Shown here: positions 40,901 through 47,427 of the stretch, in pieces | Layout: each line of letters opens with the position of its first letter | Position numbering within the stretch: position 1 is the first letter of the stretch | Assembly (NCBI RefSeq): GCF_012273895.1 | Contig: NC_052127.1 | Location: 5,452,247 to 5,516,246, forward strand | Length of the DNA: 64,000 bases | Origin: Zerene cesonia | Lineage: Eukaryota > Arthropoda > Insecta > Lepidoptera > Pieridae | Direction: 5' to 3' | Made by a program: the position numbers and the translations under genes | Notes under the pieces: generated by a model | Database searches by the model: none | Seen by the model: only the letters and a program-made list of their open reading frames with translations | What the model was told of the DNA's origin: nothing

Positions 40901-43900
40901 GCCTTTTCAATAGTGATGTGCTGAGCCTTTGATGTGCCACGTTTGAATTAAAAGGCCGAAAAAACCAACAAAAAGTTCCAATATCTGTTGATAAACGATA
41001 TTGGAACTTTTTGTTGGTTTGCCGCCAAAAATGTTAAGTATTATAGTACTAGACCAAAGTGACTGTGTAAACTTTTAGAAGAAAAATATTTGTAAATTAC
41101 ATCCGATTCAGTTTTACATAAAACTTATCAATATATTGTACAAGTTTTATTTCCTGAATTATACTATTTTTATGCTATACAACAATAATCTCAATACAAA
41201 TGATTGATTGATTGATGATTCCGTATATTTCAAGTAGTTAATATTAATACTTTTATTTCGAACTAGCGGTCCGCCCCGGCTTCGCCCGTGGTACGTCTAC
41301 AGCCAGATCCTGCTAAGATTATAAACGTGAAAGTTTTTAGGTATGGATGAATATATGGATGTTTGTAAGATACTCTTTCACGCGAAAGCAGTTTATCGAC
41401 GCCCACTTCGCAACGGGCCGTGCAGGAAAACGTAATATTTTAATTTCACCTCAACTTCAAAACGAAACGTCCAATTTTAATCATTCAAAGACCAAATATT
41501 ATCAACATAAACTGTACTTATTGATGAAATTTATTTTGATAAAGATTAATAGCATGAGTAAAATAAACGCGTTGAAATGTAGTCCAAAAAAAATTCAAGA
41601 TTTTTAAATAAAAATTTGGTTGTTGTGCCTCACTCGACATAGATAGGTATAGTGTGTCGCGGACTTTTTTGTAGATATTTATAAGATCTACAATTAATTC
41701 TAACATTTTATGGTTCTATCTTTTGTAGTTTAGGCAGCGTACGCAAAATAAGTAACTTCATTGGTTGATTTTTTTCAGTTAACCGAAAATATTTTACGGA
41801 ACCCTATTTTTTTCCAAAATAAAATATAGCCTATGTTACTCGTGGATAATGTAGCTTTCGAATGGTGAAAGAATTTTTAAAATCGGTCCAGTATTTTTTG
41901 AGCCTATTCATTACAACCAAACAAACAAAGTTTTCCTCTTTATAATATTAGTATAGATTAGTATTCGAAACTATCATTACTAAGAATAGCAGTTTTTACT
42001 ACATTATGAAGACGACTAGACATATTATATTCAGTATAAAAATAATATTGACATAAAATCACACATCACTAGCAGTTGTCGGCTTTTTACCTCGCGTGGC
42101 AAAGAAAGGCTTCGCTCGCATCAGAAATATTGCACTGCGAAAATTACACGTGAATTCATACAGATTTTCGCATACCTTGGTCAGAAGGAGCAGTTATTTC
42201 ACGAATTATAGACTCGGTAGGTAAATATAGTCGCTTAAATATTATATAAGGCTAATATAAGTAATAATATAAGAATGTGGTTGTTGTTGAAAACAAAATT
42301 ATGAAGTCACATCTATATATATAAAAATGAATCCCTATTTCCCTTGGTCACGCCATCGCGCGTGAACGGCCGGGCCGATTTCAAATATTACTTTTTTTTT
42401 TATGTCACAGTCGGCAATGGAGCTGGTGGGTCGCCTGATGGTAAGCGCTACCATTGCCCATGAACATTTGTAGAGGCATAAGGTAATTGCAGACCTTACT
42501 CCTCTACAAATGGATTGACGACTTTTTGGGAAGGGATTAAGAAAGGATTGGCGAGAGGAATAAAGGAAAGGATTGAGAAGGGAAGGAAAAGGATATGGGC
42601 TTCCGGCTCCCCCACTCACCGAACGAAACAGCAGAATGCTATTTCATGCCGGTCTTCTGTGGGGGTGTGGTACTTCCCCGGTGCGAGCTGGCCCAATACG
42701 TGCCGAAGCGTGCTCGACTACCACATACTAATATTCTTTCACAATTAGAAAACTGCAATTAAACTGAGCACCACACTTTCTGAAAACATTCTGAAACTAT
42801 TTACATAGCAAGCAGCCGTGAGTTTACATGCGGTTTGTTTATGTCATTGGTTTCAGCCCGCAAGGAAATGGAAAAATAATTAGATACCTTTTCCCAACCC
42901 TCAAAGATTAGTGGCATCTGTTTGACAAACAGCGGCACTAAGCTAGTCTTTATTATGGCTGAATTTTTATTAATATACTGCAGCTGCCTTCTTGGCCGGA
43001 AGCCAAGGCGTTTTATTAAAATCGACCTCCTGCAGAATTAATAGGGTCCCAGCACATACCCGCTAGAGCCGTGTTTTGTTTTATCCTTTGAATATATTTG
43101 CTCGGGAAAGTTCGTTGTGTAATTTTGGCAGACCTAAGGTACTGTAAATAAGACCCGTGTCTCCTAGTGGGTATGGGGCAAATGTCATCTGTTTCTCTGA
43201 TCGATTTTCTTGAGCGACATGTAGATGATTATCCGTTTATGTCCTTTTCCTCGATCTTCCTAGTCCATTGCTTTATTTCCGCCGTAAATTTAAAAAAAAG
43301 CGGGCAACGAGTTTGCAGAGGCACTACCTCTGCGAATGTTCATGGGCGGTGGTGATCGCTTACCATCAAGCGAACCACCAGCTCAGGTGCCCGCTTATGA
43401 CATAAAAAAATAGAATACAAAGATTTTATATGTTTTTTTTTTTTTAATTAAACAAGTAAAATCAAAAGTTGAAGGTTTGCGTAGTTGTATGCTTTACACA
43501 CACTTATATTTAATTTTCCTTCTTCAATCCATATAATTTACAATCAATTATTACAATGATATTGCTTCATACACACATTTGACACTATTTTCAGATATCT
43601 TACTAATATTATAAATGCGAAAGTTTGTTAGGATGTGTGTGTGTTTGCTGGCCTTTCACGCAAAAACTACTCAACCGATTACAATGAAATTTGGTACGTA
43701 GACAGCTGGACAACTGGAGTAACATATAGGCAACTTTTATCCCGATATTCTTACGGGATACGGACTTACGCGAGTGAAACCGCGGGGCGCAACTAGTACA
43801 GTATAATATAGAAAACCGATTTACGGTCAAACGAAACTAGAATTGAAGCGTCAAATAGCAACTCATGAAAAAATATCACAAAGCAATCTGTAGCAATATC

Positions 43901-45612
43901 TTCGCAGCAAGACGAAAATAATAAAAAGCTAGTTCAAAGACTCGTCTGGAAATTGCATCCAGGCCACAAACAGCATGCCCGATTGGCTTCCTAAATAGAT
44001 GGCCTGGACTAGACTAGGTCTAGATCTCATCTGCAGTATTTGAGCAGAAAGGAAATTAAAGTGTTTCAACTTTTGCTGGAGATGAGCGATCAAATATTAA
44101 GTTATCTGGTTATGTGGAAACTAATTTTCGAACGCACTAAATTGGGTTTAATCTGAATGAAGTCTGAATTTGATGTAGGATTTAAGACGGTGATTAAAGA
44201 TGGAGGAGTGTATCATCCTGTGCTTTATATTATTTCACATTTGCTTTCCGCCCGCGGCTTTGTTCGCTAAGTCAAAGGCAAAATAGAGAGTCCCGGTTAT
44301 CTCCGCATAGTTCTTGTTCCCGTGGGATTTCTGGAATACAAATTATCCTATGTCTATGCTCGGATCTTAAACTATCTCTGTACAAAATTTGATTAAAATC
44401 GATTCAGTGGTTTAGACGTGAAGGAGAGACAGACATAAAGACGTAGTTAGTTGCGCATAAACAATATAAGTAGGGATTTGATTAATTATATCATTTAGAT
44501 AATAAAAACTTATATAATTTAGAAATTGAAAACTTTTTAACGGATTTGAAACGCGATTTATTCATTATATTATTAAACCGACGTTTCGAACACTACAGCG
44601 AGCGTGGTCACGGAGAGACGAAAAGAATAATGATATGATACATATCATTATTCTTTTACTGTAACGAATTATGGACATGTAAGGTCTTGAGAAACATAGA
44701 GGTACATTAAGTTAACAGGTCTCTATATTAGAAGTTGGTTGGAATTTAATTCAATGCGTCCATCCTGCAACGATTGGTATCAGGCATCGACAACAGTCGA
44801 GGCGAGATACTACGCTAAATTTAAATGTATCCAAACGTCAAAAATTACTTATCAAACACAAAAATAATCACGCCAATCTGTTGAGAACTCATGAAGTTAT
44901 CGAATAATGGAACCAATAAAAACATTTGAATATAGAACGTCGTTTTTGAACGACTGAGATAATGTAGATATTGCATCCCTTATGCAACTTCTCCATTTAA
45001 TTCTAAGCAGCATGTTATACAATGCATTTTCACGCTTTCAAATTCCATTTCCATTTGCGAACAATAACATACAATCAACTACACATTAGTTCAAGTGTTA
45101 TATTATTACATATAAGCTTTTGCTACCATTTTTTACGCAATAACAATTATCAATTAACATCAATAAACGAAGGAATCAAATTGTAACGTCTGTTGGCATC
45201 ATTGAAATAACCGTTTTTTTTTTTAATTTTAGTTTTGTAGCATTGATATCCTACTAATATCATAAATGCGAAAGTTTGTAAGGATGTGTGTGAGTTTGTT
45301 ACTATTTCACGCTTTGAACTGAAAACTACTGAACCGATTGCAAATAAATTTGAAGGAATATCGGGATAAAAAGTTGCCTATATGTTATTCTAGTTGTCCA
45401 GCTGTCTACATACCAAATTTCATTTCAATCGGCTCAGTAGTCTTTGCGTGATAGAGCAACAAACGCACACACATCCTTACAAATTTTCGCATTTATGACT
45501 TCTGGAATTATTCCTCTACTAATAATTCCACAATATTTTTTTTTTTTATTATAACGATAAATTTCAACTCACCAAGTGCTAAAAACAGCACATAATACGC
45601 CGGCGATGTCAT
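13865..45612 (-). CDS. neto: Neto (neuropilin and tolloid-like) receptor auxiliary protein, 13 coding exons (gene span)
   Basis: Single-pass membrane protein of the Neto family. In flies it binds synaptic ionotropic glutamate receptors and is needed for their clustering at the neuromuscular junction; vertebrate homologues are kainate-receptor auxiliary subunits. Thirteen minus-strand exons joined at GT-AG sites with matching phases give 688 residues. Visible parts: signal peptide (about 1-20), prodomain with RVKR at 94-97, CUB1 (105-223, cysteines 105, 137, 165, 187), CUB2 (236-362, cysteines 236, 256, 294, 316), LDLa (373-410, six cysteines), membrane segment (422-443) and a charged, Ser/Thr-rich cytoplasmic tail (444-688). 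N-glycosylation sequons lie at 35, 47, 282 and 356. The order CUB-CUB-LDLa-TM is diagnostic of Neto. Coding coordinates, spliced: 45612-45573, 38431-38045, 32422-32337, 31914-31740, 31290-31145, 30657-30560, 28864-28686, 25818-25697, 24838-24701, 23271-23098, 22554-22269, 16436-16290, 13953-13865. The true C-terminus is uncertain because the frame looks coding beyond the stop. Confidence 0.93.
15072..15254 (-). mobile_element. tRNA-derived SINE, family B
   Basis: Minus-strand head resembles a tRNA (CCTCCTTGGTACAGCGGTTA and GGGTTCGATTCCC), followed by a body also seen at 28214-28413 and 47218-47427. Confidence 0.75.
15708..15932 (-). mobile_element. Helitron-like element, family D
   Basis: Reverse copy from TACTAGATGCGCCCCGCGG to ATATTAGTAGGAT in neto intron 12. 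Confidence 0.7.
16290..16436 (-). CDS. neto: neto exon 12: Ser/Thr/Pro-rich tail
   Basis: 147 nt, acceptor TATATTTCAG and GTAAGTAT donor, phase 1 both ends. It encodes SGTTNSRGFSTFGY and a Ser/Pro/Thr-rich stretch, then a short LLRQVTPQD segment. It is symmetric, so it could be skipped without changing frame. Confidence 0.85.
16780..16851 (-). other. candidate 72-nt cassette exon in neto intron 11
   Basis: Acceptor GAATTTTAG and donor GAG|GTAAGAG bound 72 nt whose phases (1 in, 1 out) match exons 11 and 12 exactly. It would add Gly plus TEGGLIAIERFLPDN and about eight more residues without shifting frame. The surrounding minus-strand frame is open from 16897 to 16676, so it could instead be part of an old mobile-element ORF that I do not recognise. 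Confidence 0.35.
19206..19372 (-). other. candidate alternative C-terminal exon of neto in intron 11
   Basis: After an AAG acceptor (AG at 19374-19373) a phase-1 frame compatible with exon 11 runs 54 codons to TAG at 19208-19206. It has a polar, protein-like composition (FRPPVFKHIIDD, QGETVQSPEDNSDE). The base composition is higher in GC than the surrounding intron. The pyrimidine tract before the acceptor is weak and I see no strong donor inside, so a terminal exon is the simplest reading. Confidence 0.3.
22269..22554 (-). CDS. neto: neto exon 11: charged cytoplasmic tail
   Basis: 286 nt, acceptor ATATTTGCAG and a GTGAGTTT donor, phase 0 in, phase 1 out. Residues 516-610 are rich in Glu, Lys, Arg, Asp and Ser, including a KKEESIRRKETEEKK tract. 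The long opposite-strand ORFs here are shadows of this exon. Confidence 0.9.
22555..23097 (-). other. neto intron 10
   Basis: 543 nt, AT-rich, with no recognisable repeat apart from a short ATCAAAATCCGTT-like Helitron remnant near 22940. Confidence 0.6.
23098..23271 (-). CDS. neto: neto exon 10: juxtamembrane cytoplasmic segment
   Basis: 174 nt (58 codons), acceptor TTCTTTTAG and a GTAGGTTG donor, phase 0 both ends. It starts EHIRQSCEDRLDSLV and is strongly charged, with predicted coiled or helical character and no known catalytic motif. It lies directly after the membrane segment in frame. Confidence 0.92.
23272..24700 (-). other. neto intron 9
   Basis: 1.4 kb. Contains a degenerate Helitron-like fragment (about 23295-23345) and a SINE-like element (24388-24620). 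The rest is AT-rich and featureless. Confidence 0.6.
24388..24620 (-). mobile_element. SINE-like element, family C
   Basis: Reverse copy in neto intron 9, with TGTGGGAATCGAGCACGCTTCGGC and GGGGAAGTACCACACTCCCACAG landmarks; the far end is truncated. Confidence 0.7.
24701..24838 (-). CDS. neto: neto exon 9: transmembrane segment
   Basis: 138 nt (46 codons), acceptor TTTTTTTCAG and GTAAGTACC donor, phase 0 both ends. Residues 422-443 (HILVILIIFSLI...) form one hydrophobic helix, followed by a basic stop-transfer stretch (KCIRKLYQDHK). Confidence 0.93.
24839..25696 (-). other. neto intron 8
   Basis: 858 nt of AT-rich sequence with no recognisable repeat or further exon. Confidence 0.6.
25697..25818 (-). 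CDS. neto: neto exon 8: LDL-receptor class A module
   Basis: 122 nt, acceptor poly-T-AG and a GTAATAC donor, phase 1 in, phase 0 out. Residues 372-411 hold one six-cysteine LDLa repeat (Cys373, 381, 386, 393, 399, 410) with the FDC and ADEE hallmarks. The acidic residue that normally precedes the fifth cysteine is His (NYAHC), so one usual calcium ligand is changed. Confidence 0.93.
26049..27048. other. assembly gap (1000 N)
   Basis: Exactly 1000 N, a conventional placeholder length. It lies in neto intron 7, between exons 7 and 8, whose phases join correctly, so no obligatory coding exon is missing. The long ORFs spanning it are artefacts. Confidence 0.98.
28214..28413 (-). mobile_element. 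tRNA-derived SINE, family B
   Basis: Second copy of the family at 15072-15254 and 47218-47427, with a tRNA-like head ending at 28413 and a 3' end rich in CCCCACTAGGGG. Confidence 0.75.
28686..28864 (-). CDS. neto: neto exon 7: CUB2 end
   Basis: 179 nt, acceptor TTTTCTTCAG and a GTGAGAG donor, phase 2 in, phase 1 out. Residues 312-370 contain Cys316, a Lys/Asp-rich loop (TTKDDTNKGKEDK), the strand MYVRLYTS and FFNATFTAF, with an NAT sequon at 356. Confidence 0.92.
29392..29686 (-). mobile_element. tRNA-derived SINE, family A, with 11-bp target duplication
   Basis: Same family as 564-872 in reverse orientation, ending in a CAT run on the plus strand. Perfect CGAATGACTAT duplications at 29381-29391 and 29687-29697 indicate a fairly young insertion in neto intron 6. 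Confidence 0.85.
29830..30010. repeat. GC-richer dispersed repeat in neto intron 6
   Basis: Contains GGGTTATGTCGGACTCCTACC and CGTCCGCGACCCCCTCGGC. Composition is unlike the surrounding intron and it has no ORF; likely a non-autonomous element, single copy in this window. Confidence 0.4.
30290..30487 (+). mobile_element. partial SINE-like element, family C
   Basis: Carries the GCCCATGAACA and GGACTAGGAAGGGTAAGG landmarks of the family; the 3' third is missing. Confidence 0.6.
30560..30657 (-). CDS. neto: neto exon 6: CUB2 middle
   Basis: 98 nt, acceptor CTCTTACAG and a GTATTT donor, phase 0 in, phase 2 out. It encodes IYLNFTHYSL, a typical CUB core strand, with Cys294 and an NFT glycosylation sequon at 282. 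Confidence 0.9.
30779..30955 (-). mobile_element. Helitron-like element, family E
   Basis: Copy of 4721-4889 in neto intron 5, from ACTAGCAGTTCGCCCCGGC to ATAATATTAGTGTAGG. Confidence 0.65.
31145..31290 (-). CDS. neto: neto exon 5: CUB2 start
   Basis: 146 nt, acceptor TTTTTTTAG and a GTAGAG donor, phase 1 in, phase 0 out. Residues 230-278 contain Cys236 and Cys256, the first disulfide pair of CUB2, and the strand VLWTINTP. Confidence 0.88.
31740..31914 (-). CDS. neto: neto exon 4: CUB1 end
   Basis: 175 nt, acceptor ATGCTTCCAG and donor GTGAGT, phase 0 in, phase 1 out. Residues 172-229 begin IRDG, contain Cys187 and the WLKFHSDD and GFRISI strands that close a CUB domain, then a short linker. 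Confidence 0.93.
32337..32422 (-). CDS. neto: neto exon 3: CUB1 middle
   Basis: 86 nt between the acceptor TTTTTCAG and a GTGAGT donor, phase 1 in, phase 0 out. Residues 143-171 contain the CUB signature VVELTFVDMF followed by Cys165 and YDFLE, continuing into IRDG in exon 4. Confidence 0.92.
32514..32718 (+). mobile_element. partial SINE-like element, family C
   Basis: Landmarks ATGTCATCGTCGACAATGGA, CACCTGATGGTAAGCG and CCGGCTCCCCCA are present; 3' end missing. Confidence 0.65.
34369..34662 (-). mobile_element. Helitron-like family F copy with an insertion
   Basis: Family F edges at 34369 and about 34662; near 34535 the body is interrupted by a sequence beginning AAATTCAAATTCAAAAGG, itself a common dispersed-repeat start. 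Confidence 0.55.
34876..35076 (+). mobile_element. Helitron-like element, family D, full length
   Basis: Starts TCCTACTAATATTATAAATG after an A and ends GCGCAGCTAG before a T, with a GC-rich hairpin just inside the 3' end. This matches insertion between A and T with TC...CTAG ends, as in Helitrons. Confidence 0.75.
35863..36143 (+). mobile_element. diverged SINE, family A
   Basis: Matches family A along its length (GAGCAGTGATGACTCAGTGG head, CGTCGTGAGGAAACC middle, CGGGCTAATGAT end) with many substitutions; an old copy. Confidence 0.7.
37199..37369 (+). mobile_element. 3' fragment of SINE-like family C
   Basis: Retains GGGGGTGTGGTACCTTCCCC and the CGTGCCTAAGCG end; the 5' half is absent. 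Confidence 0.55.
37612..37735. repeat. dispersed repeat J
   Basis: AGCGCTTGACCACGATCTCGC and AGAAGGTACCCGCTGACTCT; abuts a family H element at 37736. Confidence 0.6.
37736..37910. mobile_element. palindromic MITE-like element, family H
   Basis: TTAGAAATTAAAAACTTTTT at the left is repeated in reverse on the right, around a GC-rich core CAGTCTCCCCGTGACCACGC. Five copies occur in the window. Confidence 0.65.
38045..38431 (-). CDS. neto: neto exon 2: end of signal peptide, prodomain, furin site, start of CUB1
   Basis: The acceptor TTGTTCCAG and donor GTAAGTT flank 387 nt (phase 1 in, phase 1 out). It encodes residues 14-142: a low-complexity, Asn-rich prodomain, a basic stretch with KRRVKR (RVKR at 94-97, a furin-type consensus) and the first CUB1 strands from Cys105 to Asn-Cys137. 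Drosophila Neto is known to need prodomain removal by furin-type proteases, so the cleavage site appears to be conserved here. Confidence 0.9.
39309..39480 (+). mobile_element. Helitron-like element, family D
   Basis: TCCTACTAATATTATAAATGCG start and GCGCATCTAA end (CTRR type), with a small internal deletion. Confidence 0.7.
39831..40394. mobile_element. complete MITE with 18-bp perfect terminal inverted repeats
   Basis: TAGTAGGGGAGCCCAAGA at 39831-39848 is exactly repeated in reverse at 40377-40394. Inside, ACTCGAGCGCGTCAGAT is also present in both orientations (about 39862 and 40070). There is no ORF, so it is non-autonomous; the superfamily is not recognised. An older copy lies at 8876-9360. 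Confidence 0.75.
40962..41020. repeat. perfect 24-bp hairpin with 11-nt loop
   Basis: Left arm 40962-40985 and right arm 40997-41020 are exact reverse complements (AAACCAACAAAAAGTTCC... on the left). It lies in neto intron 1, just downstream of a GC-rich patch at 40862-40900. Confidence 0.85.
41264..41957 (-). mobile_element. Helitron-like family E copy split by about 515 bp
   Basis: Left edge 41264-41306 (ACTAGCGGTCCGCCCCGGC) and body 41822-41957 (TAGCCTATGTTACTCGTGG to TATTAGTATAGAT) flank unrelated AT-rich sequence, indicating a nested insertion. Confidence 0.5.
42392..42727 (+). mobile_element. SINE-like element, family C, long copy
   Basis: Near full-length copy in neto intron 1, with GTCACAGTCGGCAATGGAGC start, GTGGGGGTGTGGTACTTCCCC and the CGTGCTCGACTACCACA end. 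Confidence 0.75.
43153..43242 (-). mobile_element. 3' fragment of SINE family B
   Basis: Only the 3' body is present; it abuts a family C element at 43244, suggesting a nested insertion. Confidence 0.6.
43244..43415 (-). mobile_element. SINE-like element, family C, deleted copy
   Basis: Reverse copy with the GCGGTGGTGATCGCTTACCATC landmark, directly abutting a family B fragment at 43153-43242. Confidence 0.65.
43598..43796 (+). mobile_element. Helitron-like element, family D, full length
   Basis: TCTTACTAATATTATAAATGCG start, CGCGGGGCGCAACTAG end, with A and T flanks. Confidence 0.75.
44516..44620. mobile_element. half copy of palindromic family H
   Basis: One arm plus the GC-rich core in reverse orientation (GCGAGCGTGGTCACGGAGAG), ending at the perfect palindrome 44621-44657. 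Confidence 0.6.
44621..44657. repeat. perfect 17-bp palindrome with 3-nt centre
   Basis: AAAAGAATAATGATATG at 44621-44637 is mirrored at 44641-44657, directly after a family H half element. Confidence 0.85.
45248..45500. mobile_element. head-to-head composite of two Helitron-like family D copies
   Basis: The first half (45250-45350) is in plus orientation and the second (45355-45500) in minus orientation, meeting at the GAAGGAATATCGGGAT region, so the unit is an imperfect palindrome about 70 bp downstream of neto exon 1. Confidence 0.65.
45573..45612 (-). CDS. neto: neto exon 1: start codon and signal peptide core
   Basis: Begins ATG-ACA-TCG and encodes MTSPAYYVLFLAL plus one base (phase 1), ending at a GTGAGT donor. 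With the first bases of exon 2 it completes a short hydrophobic signal sequence (YYVLFLALACSCI). I chose this ATG because it gives the signal peptide and joins exon 2 in frame; the upstream ATGs lie in other frames. Confidence 0.85.
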
Positions 45613-46010
45613 TGACCTGCCGGCCGGGGGGGCCGTAAGCCCGCATCCGTCCCACCGACCACACCATCAATACATTAACTTGTGTCACCACCAATACTGC
45701 TTATTGTGTCCTATCAGCGATATTTTGATTACTTCCAATAATTCCACTTTAAACGCACTGTATTTCACTTTAAGCGCACTTAGTAATCGTAAATTACTTT
45801 GGAAAATTCCACTTTAAGCGCACTGTTATTCACTTTGACCGCACTTTAACCTAACGCCTGGCACTAGCGGTACACTTTAAGTGCTTTATTCTGAATTACA
45901 CTTCAATCACTTTTGCTTTATGAACACTGTATATGTACTTTTCCAATATTTTTATTGAACTGTACTCTTCACTTATATAAATGTCGTTACGGCCTTCCAT
46001 TCATCTGTAA
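45613..46010 (-). promoter_or_regulatory. neto 5' leader and promoter region
   Basis: Sequence upstream of the start codon is GC-rich for the nearest 60 bases, then AT-rich. A TATATAA motif on the minus strand lies at 45979-45973; no well-placed initiator is obvious, so the start site is unresolved. An array of TTAAAGTG-containing repeats lies between (45742-45887). Two upstream ATGs occur on the minus strand: a two-codon ORF, and an ATG at 45667-45665 whose frame overlaps the main start. Confidence 0.4.
45742..45887 (-). repeat. degenerate repeat array GTGCGCTTAAAGTGRAA in neto leader
   Basis: Four close copies and one degenerate copy of a motif near 19-21 bases, arranged as two dimers (45742-45781 and 45807-45848) plus 45870-45887. 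Two copies contain TAAAGTGG, which fits the NK-2 homeodomain consensus TNAAGTGG. A regulatory role is inference. Confidence 0.5.
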
Positions 46011-47217
46011 CAAAATAAAATAAGGTAAGTCAGCATATTTAAGAAAACAGTGATTTTTTTTGACAAACGTGAATCTATATCAATAACTTTAGTTACTCTG
46101 TGTATTGTATTTGGTGTTGAATTTATTTTTGTGATTCTTATTCTAAATAAAAATTGACTAAATAACAGTAACCCTTATTTCTCAAGTTCTTTATTTTGTT
46201 TTAAAATTGTGTATTAATCTATTTGTAGGTATAGTAACTGAATAAATATGAAAAGACAATAATAATTTTCATCGTTGAAAAAAATGTTATCTCATCGCGT
46301 CCAATCATTGAGTTTAATTAAAAAGCCATTACAGAACCTTTGTAAAAGCAAAATGATTTATAAAAATTATCCAAGTTCATTACGCAATGTACTGCGACCT
46401 CCAAAGAAAACACGCAATGAACGAAATATAAAATTATACCCCTTTGTGAAAGGGCGACGACCCTGTGCAGGAAAACTGCAGTTATATCACATGAATGCTG
46501 GTTTTTTAAAGTACACAGCCACTGCCTTTATAGTTTGCCCCTTTGTGAGATATAATTCAAACATTTTAAGATAATTACACTTTCGCAAAATTAAATACGC
46601 AGTTTTATTCTAGCTTTCAAAGCTAGAGAAATATTTGTGTAAACAGGGATTATTACACTTACCCCTTTCCTCCCCTTAACCCCCTATAAGCTTTAACTTA
46701 GCTTGTAGCTACTGCAATACAAGCAAGTTTAAATTTTTCATATATTAATAGGCATTGAACAGTATTCTCGTATCTATGTCATTCCTTAATACCTAATTGA
46801 AGTATTACACAGTTCTATTTCTCATTACTTAGCAAGTAGATTTTAAAAGCATCTCAAATCAATATCAAAATGATACATTCTTTGGAATAAGACGATAAAC
46901 GTCCATCACCGAACACTCACTATTTATATAGGATGAAAACAAATGTTTAATGTGTACCTACATCGTGTTGTGGCAGTGCTTACATTTAAATAAAATATGT
47001 GTGTGTTCGGGGTTAACTTGTATATTTAACTAGACCCTCGTCCCGACTCTGTCCGCGTTTATCAGGAAAAATATCATAACATAGTGTGTTGTAGTATATA
47101 ATAAACTAGTTTTTCGTCCACCTGGTTAAAGGAAAAATATATAGTCCGGGGTGTTTCCTACCAATGTTGCCGTTCCCCTAAGATTTCCTTAATATAAACT
47201 TCCCTATGTCCTTTCTG

Positions 47218-47427
47218 TGACCGCCTCCTTGGTACAGTGGTTAACGCGTGAGCGTAGAACCGAGGGGTTCTGGGTTCGATTCCCGGTGGGGACGCACAAA
47301 AAAAAAATGTCTCGGTCTGGCAGGACAGGGAAGGCTGATCACCTACTTGTCCCTAAAGAAAATCGATCAGTGAAACGGATGTACATCATCTGCCCCATAC
47401 CCCACTAGGGGACACGGGACTTCACTA
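47218..47427 (+). mobile_element. tRNA-derived SINE, family B (best preserved copy)
   Basis: Head with A box TGGTACAGTGGTTAACGCG and B box GGGTTCGATTCCC, an A9 run, then a body ending near CCCCACTAGGGGACACGGG. Polymerase III origin is inferred from the two boxes. Confidence 0.8.

Larger units (their letters stand above)
38432..45572 (-). other. neto intron 1
   Basis: 7.1 kb. Contains Helitron-like elements (39309-39480, 41264-41957, 43598-43796, 44240-44480, 45248-45500), a complete MITE (39831-40394), a perfect hairpin (40962-41020), SINE-like elements (42392-42727, 43153-43415) and a palindromic element (44516-44657). The unique stretch 42770-43080 may be regulatory. Confidence 0.65.

Noticed and set aside
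46275..46574. 99-residue plus-strand ORF upstream of neto
   Set aside because: No recognisable motif, AT-rich codon use and no splice or promoter context; likely chance.
47217..47408. 63-residue plus-strand ORF
   Set aside because: Lies wholly within a tRNA-derived SINE; related ORFs occur in the other copies.
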